Assembly: GCA_965201045.1 (NCBI GenBank)
Contig: OZ241746.1
Location: 2,170,001-2,234,000 of the forward strand
From: JAPORK01 sp026710285
GTDB lineage: Bacteria; Pseudomonadota; Gammaproteobacteria; Pseudomonadales; Endozoicomonadaceae
Direction of reading: 5' to 3'
Length of the DNA stretch: 64,000 nucleotides
Notes under the pieces: generated by a model
Told to the model about the DNA's origin: nothing
Database searches by the model: none
The model's input: only the letters and a program-made list of their open reading frames with translations
In this document: positions 1-11,188 of the stretch, piece by piece
Layout of the letters: the number at the start of each line of letters is the position of its first letter
Position numbering within the stretch: the stretch's first letter is position 1
Translations under genes and position numbers: made by a program

Positions 1-225
1 TCTCTTGGTATAAGAGATGATAATTAATAAAATCACATAGAATAGCATGTATGATAATATTATATTTTTTTAAGAAATATTATTACTATCATAATGTAAA
101 AGAAAATAAAAAAGCAACTAATCAATATTTAAACTAAAATTTTTATGTAATAAATTAAAATGCAAAAGTTGTTTTGTTTTTTTTTATTTGTAGATATTCC
201 CGGTGAGTGTAATATTTAATATGCA

Positions 226-3200
226 TTAAAAACAAAAATATTCACTTACACACAATCTATTCTGATTATATCGAAAATCCGCAAAAAAAGTTTCAGCAGA
301 TTCTTCCTTGCTCATGTTTATTGATATTGGTGTAAATAGTATTTTTTGAAAGGAATTCTCTGCCTTTCTTTGTACAAAAACAATGTTGTCACCAAACAGT
401 AACACAGCACGACTATCTTGCCTTGGGAAAATGTATTCCAGCTGTATAAAAAAATGATCAGGGGTGTGCGGATCGGCAAAATCAGACATTAAGTTTTTAA
501 AAGCCTGTTGGTACGCAGGCATATCATTGTCAATATTTTCTTTTGTTCTTATTAAGTTTTCTAGCTTTTCTATATTCAGAGGTTTGTCTTCTAAAAATGC
601 TGAGGTGAACGTAATACCAATATCATTATCGTATTGTTGGAGTGTACTTCTTACAGAAATTATGTCACTCACAGAATTAAATCTGATTGCATCTCCAAAC
701 GGTTCATTACTAAAAATATAAGGATGATTACTTTGTAATTTTTTGCCTAATGCTGTTAAAGGTGTTCTTCCACTACAAAAATCGTCCAGCTCTATTGATT
801 CATATCCTTCACGTAAGCTTGCTATTGCTCCTCTTCCTGATATAGAGAAAGAAGATAACGCTCTGAAAATGCCTGGTCCAAACAAATATGCACTTGCAGC
901 CAATGTAATAGCGAGTTGTCCAATACCGACAATAGCAGCCATGCGATGAAATGATTTACTCACCTTGGTTGATTTTTTAACGCGCTTCACGCCATCAATA
1001 ATAGGTATCAGAGATCCAAAAATACTTTCTATAGTAAATCCTAAAGAAACATAGCCAGGAGCGTATATCATTCCAACAATACCAGAACCGCAACCTAATG
1101 CTGCTATGATAACTGATCCGGAGAGTGCTCCGGCTGCATTAATGGCTCCGAATCCTAATGTACCTATATATCCCATTATTTTAAATACAGAAGTATTACC
1201 TGTAGGGTCTGTTTTCATTACCGGATTATTACTGCAAAAAGCATATCCGTCACCAAGAGGATCTTCACTGAAAAAATAACGTTGTTGTGGATTGTAAGTT
1301 CGATGACCAAAACCAAGAAACTGCCATCCGGTAGCAGGATCTGTTTGTTGACCATCAAAACTATTTAAATTTTGCAGGTAAAGGGGAGAAGTAGTTTGTA
1401 CGGTATGCCATACCATTCCATAAGGACTATAAACATTTTGCTGAGTCAATGCATAGGCATTATTTGCTGATTCTGTTTTTTTTAATATACCAACGACATC
1501 ACCCTTGTAATTGTACTCTTCGTATTCGTGTATAATATTATCAATAGCTCTCGCCATACCCTGATAACCGATGATATGTTCTTTTTCTTTTTTGGTAAAA
1601 ATCTTTTCATTAATTAATTGCTTGTTACGATAAAAAAAATAACGTATAGCGGATGTTGTTTTTTCTATTACTTCCCGTCCGCTACCATCATAGTTATAAC
1701 AGCTCTGCTCTCCGTCAGGTCGGATAATATTGACTATTTGGTTAAATGCATTGTAACGTATGTGATTACCTTCTCCATCGCTGGTCATATTGCCTGAAGT
1801 ATCATAGTTAAAATGATGTGTAACCAGGGTACTATGATTCCATATTGTACTAATTTGTCTCAGACGCAAAGGAGCAATGACATTATGATAGCTGTATACC
1901 ATCGCTTTGTTTAAAGTCTGTCCTGTGTTTGGATCCTGTAATGTCTCACTAACTCTGTCAAGTCTGTTTAAACGGGTAAAAAAATAGTTCTGTCTTGTAA
2001 TAATTGGTATACTCTTTATTTTAGCACCTTTAAATGCAGTATCTCTTGGGCACAAAGGCAAACCGGCAGAACCCTGACAGTGCATGCTGGTCAGATTATC
2101 CAGTGCATCATACTGATAGTTTAAAATAGCATATTGATTATCTTTTGACTGTTGATTTAACATAATAATGTTATTGTCTGCATCATAAGTAAATTTCCAG
2201 CGATAAATTAACTGATTATTGAGCGTATCGGTTACTGCACTTTGACGTCCAAAGTTATCATAATGAATTTCTTTATACATGCCACTTCCATAATGAATAT
2301 TTTTCTTACGTGAGAAATTATCGTAAGTAATAGTATAAGGAGTCTGAACAGAACCATCTGTTGGTATATAATTAACTTTAGAAAGACGACCAAATTTATC
2401 GTACTTTACTTGTGTTGTATTGCCATTGATATCAGTACTACCAATATTTATTCGGTTATTATCGTAGTACCATAGCAATTTATAATCAGGGTAACCATTT
2501 TTTCCTGTATGAACCAAATTTTGTGGTAACCCATCAATGCTATAGTTCCATATTGTTGTACCGGTTATGTCTGTTTTTTCAGTAAGCTGCCTGGTAACTG
2601 GGTTATATTTGCTTTGTGTCAGTATTTTATTATCTATATAGCTGGTAACAGGTAAACCAACAATATTATACTTCCATGAAAGTATACTTCCTGATGGTTT
2701 GGTAACTGTAGAGGGAAGACCATTTTCAGTATAGGTAAACGTTGTTTTTTCACCATCTTCTTCTGTCTTAAACAACAACTGACCATCAGCATTATAACCT
2801 GAAGATGATAAAAGATAAGACCTGTTTTCGGTAGGGATTAGCCAGTACTGAATAACCTGCCCATTGAGGTTATAGACCCTGTGGGTGCGATTACCGTCAG
2901 GATCAATAGTATCACTCAAATGACCCAGTGGATCATATCGGTTATGTACAGTATTGCCCATAGGATCTGTCTTTTTAATAACTCTTCCAAAGCCATCATA
3001 GGCAATAGTAGATATACTGGCTGATATTATTTTCTGCTTACCACACAGTATATTTAACGAAGGAAGCTGACCTGAAGACGCCGGAATTAACCGCTTTTCT
3101 ATTGGTTTGTTTAACCTATTAACTAAAGTAACAGCAGTAGCAGAACGGTTGCCCTGAGGATTGATGCGATAACTTACAGTACAACGATCTTTATCGTCAT

Positions 3201-5616
3201 ACAACATAAATGTTCTTTCTCCATCAGGGAGAAAGATACTATGAACACGGCTCATATCGTCATAATCTTTTATGGTTTTTAATGGCTGAATTCTATTTGA
3301 ATTGTCGTTTATATAAAATATCTTTTCAAAATTACGACCATAAGCATCATAATGGAATGATTTTTTAAGTTGCCAGAGACCCGGCTGTGCTTTTCCTGAA
3401 GAAGAAACTATTTCTTTAAAAAACATCAATTCATGACCGGCATTGTTAAAGATAAATTTTTCCTGTAATCCGTTAGCTTTAGTAATAATAACCTGATTAT
3501 GCCCCGGTGAAAACAGGTATTGATAACGTATTGCAGAAGCAAAAGGAGTGCCTGCTGCTAAATCTTTCTGTATCAGACGTCCAAAGATATCATAGTGATA
3601 AATTGTTATATTTTTTCCGGCAGGGTCTGTGCGTGCAAGTATTTGATTTGTGAACAGGCTGGTAGTTGTTGTAGAATGGAATTGCTTTTTTCCTTGTCCC
3701 AGCTCAGTAGCATCATAAGAAATTATCCGGTAGTCACCAGTATCTTTTATATAGTAATAATCATGAATGATTGATTTAGTTATTAAAGAAGGGTTGGTTT
3801 TTCCTGTCAGAATGAGCTGTTTTATCAATCCGTAAGTAAATACATTTTCAGGATTATGATAGTAACAAAATTTCATTATAATTGATTGATGCTTAGATTC
3901 TTTTATTTGATGGTCAGATACTAATATATAACTTTTATCGTTTAAGTTGGGTTGTTTACGATAGTAATGTAAAATAGTAACCGGTGCTTCTGTTGAAACA
4001 ACAGAAGCAGGGTAAAATGTAACAGATTCCGGTAAAAGAGTAAATGGCCATCCTTTTGGTATGGCGGGGCATTTAGTATCACCTTTCAGTGGGCAATAAC
4101 GGGTTTTTGTTATACGTCCATAAGCGTCCTTACTGCTAATTATTCTTCCAAAATCATCATATTCTCTGCTTTGTATGGTAACGGCAGGTTTATCAGAAGA
4201 GGTGCTCCATACTTTAGTAACGATTTTCAGTGGTAAGCTATAAGTGGATGGTAATTCTTTAAAACTTGTTTGTGAACAGCTATCTTGAAATTGTGTATTG
4301 CAGAAAAAATTTTCTGTTTCTGATAATAGCAAACCGGTGTGATCACTAATGAGTTTATTATCAATGAGGAGATGGTATTTGTCATAAGTATGTATTTGTT
4401 TCACAAGACCATTGTCTATAATTGTACTGTATGTGTAGTTTACTGGTGCTTCAAATAAAATATCAGTTCTTGCATTTTTAGTTATATTGAGCCCTGAATT
4501 AAAACCAAGATAATTATGTTCACTAATACTGGCATGTGAATATGAATAATTTATTTTTATCGTTTGTCCTGCACCCGGTACTAATGTTTCTGTTGAGACA
4601 ACACACAAAGAATGTCCAAATTGTAATTGTTCAGGAAGCTTCATTGCATCAGTACAGTTAAAAGTAAATATTTTTTCCAGTCCGGTTGGATATATAATTT
4701 TAATCAATCGATTTTTTTTATAATATAAAGTGATTGTCGGATTATAATACTGATGTTGTGAGATAAATACAATCTCATCAACATGTCTGTTACAATTTTT
4801 AATCTGTGTTGTAACAGGTTTTCCGTCACAATTACGATTAATAATATTAAGATAACTCTGGTCTTGTTTCAGTGTGATGCTATTTTTCTGTTCATCAACA
4901 ATTGATTGTAATAAATGCGTACCATGTTGATAAATAAAATTTACACCCCAGCCATTTTGTTGTTCCAGTCTAGTTTCATATCCATCATGTGATAATATTT
5001 CTCGTAAACCATTGGCATAAGTAATAACAAAATGACTGCTTTTATCACCACTAACTATAAAATTTTGGAGTTTATGATAAAGTGGATACCAGTGATTTTT
5101 ATTATTTTTTTTCAAATAAAAACTCTGTCCGTCTGACATTAACAGTTGATTTGTTAACGGATCAAAATGAGTCAGATTCCAGCTCCATCCGACACCCAGT
5201 CCATCTAAATTAGCAGAACTATTACTGTTATAGTTGAGTTGTAAATTAATATTTGGTCCATGACCAAGATTACTGATCATATGACCTAATTTAAAATAAG
5301 CAGTTAAAACACCAGTACGGGGATCGACTTCGGAACCCCACAATTTAGAAAAATTAAATGCATTTGACCAAACTAAAGAATCATTTTTTTCTTCTCCATT
5401 CAGGTTCGGTCGGTTATTTTTTTTATTTACAGTTTGAGTTATCTCATGATCCAAAGCTTGCTGATTTTTATTTTTCTGAATGACAGGCGGTGATAAGATA
5501 TTTTTTTTATCTTGATAACTGAGTAAAGCCTCAGCATTTTGTTCATAAAGAAATAGCTTTAGACTGAGTAAGATCATAATCAAAGGAATATATGTTTTTT
5601 GAAGTTGTTTTAGCAT
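226..5616 (-). CDS. Secreted RHS/YD-repeat protein, group A copy 1 (1796 aa)
   Basis: Giant secreted RHS protein. Residues 1-30 form a Sec-type signal peptide ending AEA (28-30). WSNAFNFS (83-90), DPRTG (about 100) and GVGWSWNLTHF (about 142) mark an SpvB/TcdB-like N-terminal region. YD repeats (YDDFGR, YDIFGR, YDAYGR, YDGFGR, YDPLGH, YDKFGR) fill about 490-1330. The RHS core signature (DPATGWQFLG, GHRTYNPQQRYFFSEDP) runs to DPTGN at about 1470. After it come about 325 residues: a hydrophobic stretch (about 1475-1595), then a C-terminal domain. In that domain the position matching the group B/C cysteine is Asn1664 (YDNDIGITF) and the His position is also Asn (GDNIVFVQRK), so any catalytic dyad is absent here. 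No start-proximal Shine-Dalgarno is clear. The family call is secure; substrate and target are unknown. Confidence 0.95.
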   Translation of the reverse strand: MLKQLQKTYIPLIMILLSLKLFLYEQNAEALLSYQDKKNILSPPVIQKNKNQQALDHEITQTVNKKNNRPNLNGEEKNDSLVWSNAFNFSKLWGSEVDPRTGVLTAYFKLGHMISNLGHGPNINLQLNYNSNSSANLDGLGVGWSWNLTHFDPLTNQLLMSDGQSFYLKKNNKNHWYPLYHKLQNFIVSGDKSSHFVITYANGLREILSHDGYETRLEQQNGWGVNFIYQHGTHLLQSIVDEQKNSITLKQDQSYLNIINRNCDGKPVTTQIKNCNRHVDEIVFISQHQYYNPTITLYYKKNRLIKIIYPTGLEKIFTFNCTDAMKLPEQLQFGHSLCVVSTETLVPGAGQTIKINYSYSHASISEHNYLGFNSGLNITKNARTDILFEAPVNYTYSTIIDNGLVKQIHTYDKYHLLIDNKLISDHTGLLLSETENFFCNTQFQDSCSQTSFKELPSTYSLPLKIVTKVWSTSSDKPAVTIQSREYDDFGRIISSKDAYGRITKTRYCPLKGDTKCPAIPKGWPFTLLPESVTFYPASVVSTEAPVTILHYYRKQPNLNDKSYILVSDHQIKESKHQSIIMKFCYYHNPENVFTYGLIKQLILTGKTNPSLITKSIIHDYYYIKDTGDYRIISYDATELGQGKKQFHSTTTTSLFTNQILARTDPAGKNITIYHYDIFGRLIQKDLAAGTPFASAIRYQYLFSPGHNQVIITKANGLQEKFIFNNAGHELMFFKEIVSSSGKAQPGLWQLKKSFHYDAYGRNFEKIFYINDNSNRIQPLKTIKDYDDMSRVHSIFLPDGERTFMLYDDKDRCTVSYRINPQGNRSATAVTLVNRLNKPIEKRLIPASSGQLPSLNILCGKQKIISASISTIAYDGFGRVIKKTDPMGNTVHNRYDPLGHLSDTIDPDGNRTHRVYNLNGQVIQYWLIPTENRSYLLSSSGYNADGQLLFKTEEDGEKTTFTYTENGLPSTVTKPSGSILSWKYNIVGLPVTSYIDNKILTQSKYNPVTRQLTEKTDITGTTIWNYSIDGLPQNLVHTGKNGYPDYKLLWYYDNNRINIGSTDINGNTTQVKYDKFGRLSKVNYIPTDGSVQTPYTITYDNFSRKKNIHYGSGMYKEIHYDNFGRQSAVTDTLNNQLIYRWKFTYDADNNIIMLNQQSKDNQYAILNYQYDALDNLTSMHCQGSAGLPLCPRDTAFKGAKIKSIPIITRQNYFFTRLNRLDRVSETLQDPNTGQTLNKAMVYSYHNVIAPLRLRQISTIWNHSTLVTHHFNYDTSGNMTSDGEGNHIRYNAFNQIVNIIRPDGEQSCYNYDGSGREVIEKTTSAIRYFFYRNKQLINEKIFTKKEKEHIIGYQGMARAIDNIIHEYEEYNYKGDVVGILKKTESANNAYALTQQNVYSPYGMVWHTVQTTSPLYLQNLNSFDGQQTDPATGWQFLGFGHRTYNPQQRYFFSEDPLGDGYAFCSNNPVMKTDPTGNTSVFKIMGYIGTLGFGAINAAGALSGSVIIAALGCGSGIVGMIYAPGYVSLGFTIESIFGSLIPIIDGVKRVKKSTKVSKSFHRMAAIVGIGQLAITLAASAYLFGPGIFRALSSFSISGRGAIASLREGYESIELDDFCSGRTPLTALGKKLQSNHPYIFSNEPFGDAIRFNSVSDIISVRSTLQQYDNDIGITFTSAFLEDKPLNIEKLENLIRTKENIDNDMPAYQQAFKNLMSDFADPHTPDHFFIQLEYIFPRQDSRAVLLFGDNIVFVQRKAENSFQKILFTPISINMSKEESAETFFADFRYNQNRLCVSEYFCF

Positions 5617-5797
5617 TACTACTTGCTCTTTACAATATGAAAGTTAAATTTTTATGAAAATACTGGTTTTGTTGCACAATAAAAATGAGTAATTTAATTT
5701 TTGATTAGTCTACTGGAAATTAGTTGTTGCTTTTTTTACTTATTTTTTATCTATAATTTTATTTTATAAGTTTAAAAATTATAAAAATTTCTGTAGA

Positions 5798-8700
5798 TTA
5801 AAAGTAGAAGTATTCATCTACCAGAAATTTATCGTTATCACTCATAAAGTCACTCATAATAGCTTTAATGCTTCTTTTATTAGTTAAATTAGTTTCGGTT
5901 TCGGTAAAGAATACCCTTTGATATATTTTTCTGCTTGTTCTTATTATAAAAGCCATTTTGTTATCATATACGAATACAGCATAATTAACTCTTCTGGGAA
6001 AAATATTCTTTAGTCGTAAAGGAGTATTAGGTCTGTATGAAGTAGAAAAATCAGATATTAATTCTCTGAAAGCTAAGCGGTATCCATAAAAATCAGTATC
6101 AATATTTTCTTTTGCACTTATTAATGTTTCAAGTTTTTCTATATCCAAAGGTTTTTTTCCAAAATATGCTGAAGTAAGAGCAATGCCAATATCCTCATCG
6201 TATAATCCAATCGTATTTCGTACATTAGTTACATCAGCAAGTGAATTAAGCTTAAGTGTATCTGTAAAATTTTCTCTTGCAAAAAGATCAGGATGCATTG
6301 TACGTAATTTGCTGCTTAATGCTGCAAAGTGTGACATATTTTCTCCTATCGATTCATATTCGGTACGATTGTTTATTAATGCACTTTCTGCTCTTATCGA
6401 AGACAATCCTCTAAGAATTCGTGGTCCAAATATAAATGCAGTTGTACCTATTGTGATAGCAATTTGTAAAACATTAAAAACAGATGCTGCTTCATCTAAT
6501 TTTTCACCTATCTTAAAGTTATTATTAGCATCGTATATTCCAGCCATCAAAGGTATTATACCGTAGAGAAAACTTTCTGTACCAAGGAATACACTTACTA
6601 TACTCGCTTCAGCCCATATCAGAGCAGCAATAGCAGAAAAAATGCTTGACGCAAATATGATACTGAATCCAGCAATTTTTGCCACTTTATTTCTTTTGTT
6701 TTTTTTATGAGACAAGCTCATGCCTAATGTACCTATAGCATTCATTACATAAAAAAAATTTGCATTATTACCTGTAGGATCTATTTTCATTATCGGGTTA
6801 TTGCTACAAAAAGCATATCCATCACCAAAAGAATCTTCACTAACAAAATAGCGTTGTTGTGGATTATACGTGCGATGACCTGCACCAAGAAACTGCCATC
6901 CGGTAATAGGATCTGTCCGCTGACCATCAAAACCATTTAAATTTTGCAAATAAAAGGGAGAAGAATTATTTTCAGCATGCCAGACCATTCCATAGGGACT
7001 GTAGAGATTGCGTTGACTTAATTTGTAAGTATCATTTGCTGATTCTATTTTTGTTAATATACCAACTACATCGCCTTTATAATTATGTTCTTCATATTCA
7101 TTTATAATATTATCAATGGTTCGCGCCATGCCCTGATAACCAATAGTGTGTATTTTTTTATTTTCAGTAAAAATTTTTTCATTAATCAACTGTTTTTTAC
7201 GATAAAAAAGATAGCGTTTAATTGCTGTTGTTTCTTCCATTACTTCCATGCCACCACCATCATAAGCATAATAACTTTGTTTTCCGTCAGATTGGGTTGT
7301 CTGAATTATTTGGTTAAATGCATTGTAAAGTATATGGTTGCCTTCTCCATCAATGATCATATTACCTGAAATATCATAATTAAAGTGATGTGTAACCGGG
7401 ACATTATGATTCCATGTTATACTAATTTTTTTCAGGCGTAAAGGAGAATTGACCTGGTTATAACTGTATACCATGGTTTTATTTAAAGTCTGTCCTGTAG
7501 CCAAATCCTGTGATATCTCACGAACTTTGGCAAGTCGGTTTAAACGGGTGAAAAAATAGTGCTGCTTTGTAATGACGGGTGCTATTTTTATACTTGTACC
7601 TTTAAATGCAGTGTCTCTTGGACATAAAGGCAAGCCAGGAGAACCATGGCAATGCATAGCAGTGAGATTATCAAGTGAATCATACTGATAATTCAGAATA
7701 GCATATTGATGATCTTTTTCCTGTTGATTCAGTGTGATAATATTATTGTCTACATCATAGGTAAATTTCCAACGAGAAATTAACTGATTGTTTAGTATAT
7801 CGGTTACTTTATTTTTGCGACCAAATTCATCATAGTGAAATGTTCTGTACATGCCACTTCCATAATGAATACTTTTCCTACGAGAAAAATTATCATAAAC
7901 GACAGAATAAAGGGTATGGGATGAACCATTTACAGGTATATAATTTATCCTTATAGTACGACCAAATTTATCATGTGTTACTTTTGTTATGTTACCATCA
8001 ATATCGGTACTACCAATATTTATCCGGTTATTATCGTAGTACCACATTAGTTTATAGTCAGAATAATTGTTTTTTCCGGTATGAATTAATTTTTGTGGTA
8101 ATCCATCAATACCATACTTCCATATTGTTGTACCGGTTATGTCGGTTTTTTTGATGAGTTGTCTGGTGGTCGGGTCATAATCACTTTTCATTAATATTTT
8201 ATCATCTATATAACTGGTAACAGGCAAATCTACGGTATTATATTTCCATGAAAAAGTATGACCTGATGGGGTTTTAACTGTAGCAGGCAAACCATTTTTA
8301 GTATAAGTAAATGTTTTTCTTTTACCATCTTCTGTTGCTTTAAACAACATCTGACCATCAGCATTATAACCTGAAGATGACAGAAGATAATGCCCTCCGG
8401 TTACAGGAAACAGCCAGAGCTGAACAACCTGTCCACTGAGATTATATATCCGATGGACAATATTACCGACAGGGTCAGTAGTATCACTCAGATGACCCAA
8501 TGCATTATATTGATTGCGTACAGTATTACCCATAGGATCTGTTTTTTTAACAATACGATCAAAACTGTCATAGGTTATTGTAGATATGCTGCTATCAGGA
8601 ATTACACTTTGCTTACTGCACAGTGTTTTCAGAGGAGGTATTGCTTTGGAGAATGCGGGAATTAAACGTCTTTCTATTGGTTTATTTAATATATCACCTA

Positions 8701-11188
8701 AAACAACAGTAATAGCAGAATGTTTTCCCTGATAATTTTTACGGTAACTCACAATACAGCGATCCTTATCATCATACAGCACAAATTTTCTTTCTCTATC
8801 CGGAAGGAGAATGCTATGAATACGACCTATTTCATCATAGTCTTGTATTGTTTTCAGAGGGTGAATTTTATTCATGTCGTCCTGCATATAAAATATCTGT
8901 TCAGTAGTACGACCATAAGCATCATAATGGAATGATTTTTTAAGTTGCCAGTGACCAGGCTGTGCTTCTCCGGAGGCAGAGATTGTTTCTTTAAACAGCA
9001 TTCGTTCACGCCCGGCATTATCAAAAATAATTTTTTCCTGTAATCCGTTAACTTTGGTAATAATTACCTGATTATGTCCGGGAGAAAAAAGATGTTGATA
9101 ACGCTCTGTAGAAGCAAAAGGAGTACCTGCAGCAAAATCTTTTTGTATCAGACGTCCAAAAATATCATAATGATAAGCGGTTTTGTTTTTTCCGGAAGGA
9201 TCTGTACGTGAAAGTATTTGATTGGTAAACAAGCTGGTAGATGTTGTGTAATGAAATTGCTTTTTTCCTTGTTCCAGTTCAGTTGCATCACGAGAGATTA
9301 TCTGGTAACCATCAGTACTTTTTGTATAATAATAGTCATGAATGATTGATTCTGGTTTTAAAGAAGGATCAGTTGTTCCGGTCAATATAGTTTGCTTTGT
9401 TAGTCCATAAGTCAATACATCATGAATATTATGATAATAATGGAATGTCGTTTGAATAAATTTATCTTGTGATTTTTTAATTTGGTGATCAGGCACTAAC
9501 GTATAACTGTTACCATTTAAATTAAATTCTTTACGATAATGATTTAAAATAGTAACAGGCATCTCTGTTAAAACGGCATGAGTTGGATAAAAAGTAATTG
9601 ATTCTGGTAAAAGAGTAAAAGGTAGTCCCTTAGGTGTAACAGGACATGCAGCATCACCAGTCAATGGACAATAATGGGTTATTGTTATACGTCCATAAGC
9701 ATCTGTACTGCTGATTACCCTCCCAAAATGATCATATTTTCTGCTCTGTGTAGTAACAGCTGGTTTATCAGAAAAAGAACTCCATACTTTAGTGATAACT
9801 TTTAATGGAAAACTGTAGGTAGGGGGTAACTCTTCAAAACTTGTTTTTGCACAGCCATCTCTTAATTGAGTATTACAAAAAAAAGTTTCTGTTTCAGATA
9901 ACAGTGAACCTGTATTATCACTAATGAGTTTGTTGTCAATAAGCAAATGATATTTATTATAAGTATATATCTGTTTTAAAAGACCATTATCTTTGGTTAT
10001 ACGGTATGTATAATTTACCGGAGCTTCAAATAAAATATCTCTTTTCATATTTTTTGTTATAGTAAGTCCTGAGTTAAAGCCAAGGTAATTGTGCTCATTA
10101 GTACTGGAGTGTGAATAGAAATAATTCGTTTTTATTATCTGCCCTATATCCGGTACTACAGTTTCGGTCGAGACAACACATAAAGATTGTCTGGATTCTG
10201 TTTTTATCGGAAGCAGCATATCAGTACAGTTAAAAGTAAATGTCTTTTCTAATCCGGTTGGATATATAATTTTAGTCAGGTGCTTATTTTTATAATGTAA
10301 GGTAATTGTCGGGTTGACAGATTTATGTTGTGACATAAATACAATTTTATTGATATTTCTGTTATGACTTTCGACGTGTACTGTGACAGGGTTTCCGTCA
10401 CTGTTACGATTAACAATATCCAGATAACCCTGCTCTCTTTTCAGTATTATATTGTTTTTTTGGTCATCAGTAATTGACTGTAATAAATGTGTGCCCTGCT
10501 GATAGATAAAGTTTACACCCCAACCATTTTGTTGCTCCAGTCTGATTTCATATCCGTCATGTGACAGTATTTCCCGTGAACCATTAGCATAAGTAATAGT
10601 AAAATGGCTGCATTTATCACCATCAATCTTAAAATCATGCAGTTTATGATAGAGTGGATACCAGTGGTTTTCATCCATTTTTTGCAGGTAAAAACTCTGT
10701 CCTCCTGACATAGAGAGTTGGTCGGTTGCCGGATTAAAATGAGTCAGGTTCCAGCCCCATCCGACTCCGAGTCCATCAAAATTAGCAGAACTATTGCTGT
10801 TGTAATTGAGTTGTAAGTTGATATTTGGTCCATGCCCAATATTACTGATCATAACACCTAATTTAAAATAGGCAGTCATAACTCCTGTGCGATGATCGAC
10901 TTCTGTTCCCCATAAATTAGAAAGGTTAAATGCGTTTGACCAGGGAGCAGAATTGTGTTTTTCTTCATTATTCAAGCTAAATCGATTATTTTTTTTGTTT
11001 ACAGTTTGAGTAATTTCAGAAGTCAAAGTTTGCTGATTTTTATTTTGCTGAATACTTTGTATTGATGAGGTGTTTTTTTTATCTTTATAACCAGGTGTAG
11101 CTCTGGCATTTTGTTCATAAAAAAACAACTTCAGGTTAAGTAAGATTACAATAAAAAATACAGACACTTTTTGATTTTGTATTTGCAT
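5798..11188 (-). CDS. Secreted RHS/YD-repeat protein, group A copy 2 (1796 aa)
   Basis: Paralogue of the gene 181 bp downstream, same length and orientation but clearly diverged, so an older duplication than the group B pair. The signal peptide is about residues 1-30 (core VFFIVILLNLKLFF, then ARA). The upstream sequence (TTTACAATATTG then TAGTAGTAATG on the coding strand) resembles that of copy 1, which supports this start and shared expression. The core ends at DPTGN (about 1471). Beyond it the hydrophobic segment is largely unlike copy 1 (SIIFASSIFSAIAALIW), while the last about 190 residues align again. The Cys-equivalent position is Glu1665 (YDEDIGIAL) and the His-equivalent appears to be Lys (NKMAFIIR), as in a catalytically dead paralogue. 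No immunity gene or secretion partner is adjacent. Confidence 0.95.
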   Translation of the reverse strand: MQIQNQKVSVFFIVILLNLKLFFYEQNARATPGYKDKKNTSSIQSIQQNKNQQTLTSEITQTVNKKNNRFSLNNEEKHNSAPWSNAFNLSNLWGTEVDHRTGVMTAYFKLGVMISNIGHGPNINLQLNYNSNSSANFDGLGVGWGWNLTHFNPATDQLSMSGGQSFYLQKMDENHWYPLYHKLHDFKIDGDKCSHFTITYANGSREILSHDGYEIRLEQQNGWGVNFIYQQGTHLLQSITDDQKNNIILKREQGYLDIVNRNSDGNPVTVHVESHNRNINKIVFMSQHKSVNPTITLHYKNKHLTKIIYPTGLEKTFTFNCTDMLLPIKTESRQSLCVVSTETVVPDIGQIIKTNYFYSHSSTNEHNYLGFNSGLTITKNMKRDILFEAPVNYTYRITKDNGLLKQIYTYNKYHLLIDNKLISDNTGSLLSETETFFCNTQLRDGCAKTSFEELPPTYSFPLKVITKVWSSFSDKPAVTTQSRKYDHFGRVISSTDAYGRITITHYCPLTGDAACPVTPKGLPFTLLPESITFYPTHAVLTEMPVTILNHYRKEFNLNGNSYTLVPDHQIKKSQDKFIQTTFHYYHNIHDVLTYGLTKQTILTGTTDPSLKPESIIHDYYYTKSTDGYQIISRDATELEQGKKQFHYTTSTSLFTNQILSRTDPSGKNKTAYHYDIFGRLIQKDFAAGTPFASTERYQHLFSPGHNQVIITKVNGLQEKIIFDNAGRERMLFKETISASGEAQPGHWQLKKSFHYDAYGRTTEQIFYMQDDMNKIHPLKTIQDYDEIGRIHSILLPDRERKFVLYDDKDRCIVSYRKNYQGKHSAITVVLGDILNKPIERRLIPAFSKAIPPLKTLCSKQSVIPDSSISTITYDSFDRIVKKTDPMGNTVRNQYNALGHLSDTTDPVGNIVHRIYNLSGQVVQLWLFPVTGGHYLLSSSGYNADGQMLFKATEDGKRKTFTYTKNGLPATVKTPSGHTFSWKYNTVDLPVTSYIDDKILMKSDYDPTTRQLIKKTDITGTTIWKYGIDGLPQKLIHTGKNNYSDYKLMWYYDNNRINIGSTDIDGNITKVTHDKFGRTIRINYIPVNGSSHTLYSVVYDNFSRRKSIHYGSGMYRTFHYDEFGRKNKVTDILNNQLISRWKFTYDVDNNIITLNQQEKDHQYAILNYQYDSLDNLTAMHCHGSPGLPLCPRDTAFKGTSIKIAPVITKQHYFFTRLNRLAKVREISQDLATGQTLNKTMVYSYNQVNSPLRLKKISITWNHNVPVTHHFNYDISGNMIIDGEGNHILYNAFNQIIQTTQSDGKQSYYAYDGGGMEVMEETTAIKRYLFYRKKQLINEKIFTENKKIHTIGYQGMARTIDNIINEYEEHNYKGDVVGILTKIESANDTYKLSQRNLYSPYGMVWHAENNSSPFYLQNLNGFDGQRTDPITGWQFLGAGHRTYNPQQRYFVSEDSFGDGYAFCSNNPIMKIDPTGNNANFFYVMNAIGTLGMSLSHKKNKRNKVAKIAGFSIIFASSIFSAIAALIWAEASIVSVFLGTESFLYGIIPLMAGIYDANNNFKIGEKLDEAASVFNVLQIAITIGTTAFIFGPRILRGLSSIRAESALINNRTEYESIGENMSHFAALSSKLRTMHPDLFARENFTDTLKLNSLADVTNVRNTIGLYDEDIGIALTSAYFGKKPLDIEKLETLISAKENIDTDFYGYRLAFRELISDFSTSYRPNTPLRLKNIFPRRVNYAVFVYDNKMAFIIRTSRKIYQRVFFTETETNLTNKRSIKAIMSDFMSDNDKFLVDEYFYF

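Noticed and set aside
1..17. Hairpin TCTCTT/AAGAGA as a terminator for the first RHS gene
   Set aside because: No T-tract follows on the plus strand, and the minus-strand continuation is outside the window.
464..949. Plus-strand frames opposite the first RHS gene (464-721, 743-949) and similar frames opposite other RHS genes
   Set aside because: They lie antisense inside long conserved RHS frames, and the equivalents in paralogues follow the DNA conservation. No start signals or motifs.
226..11188. Classical Rhs toxins of a type VI secretion system or TccC of a Tc toxin
   Set aside because: The N-termini are Sec signal peptides rather than PAAR, VgrG and Tc partners are absent, and I see no HNH, deaminase or ADP-ribosyltransferase motif in the C-terminal domains.
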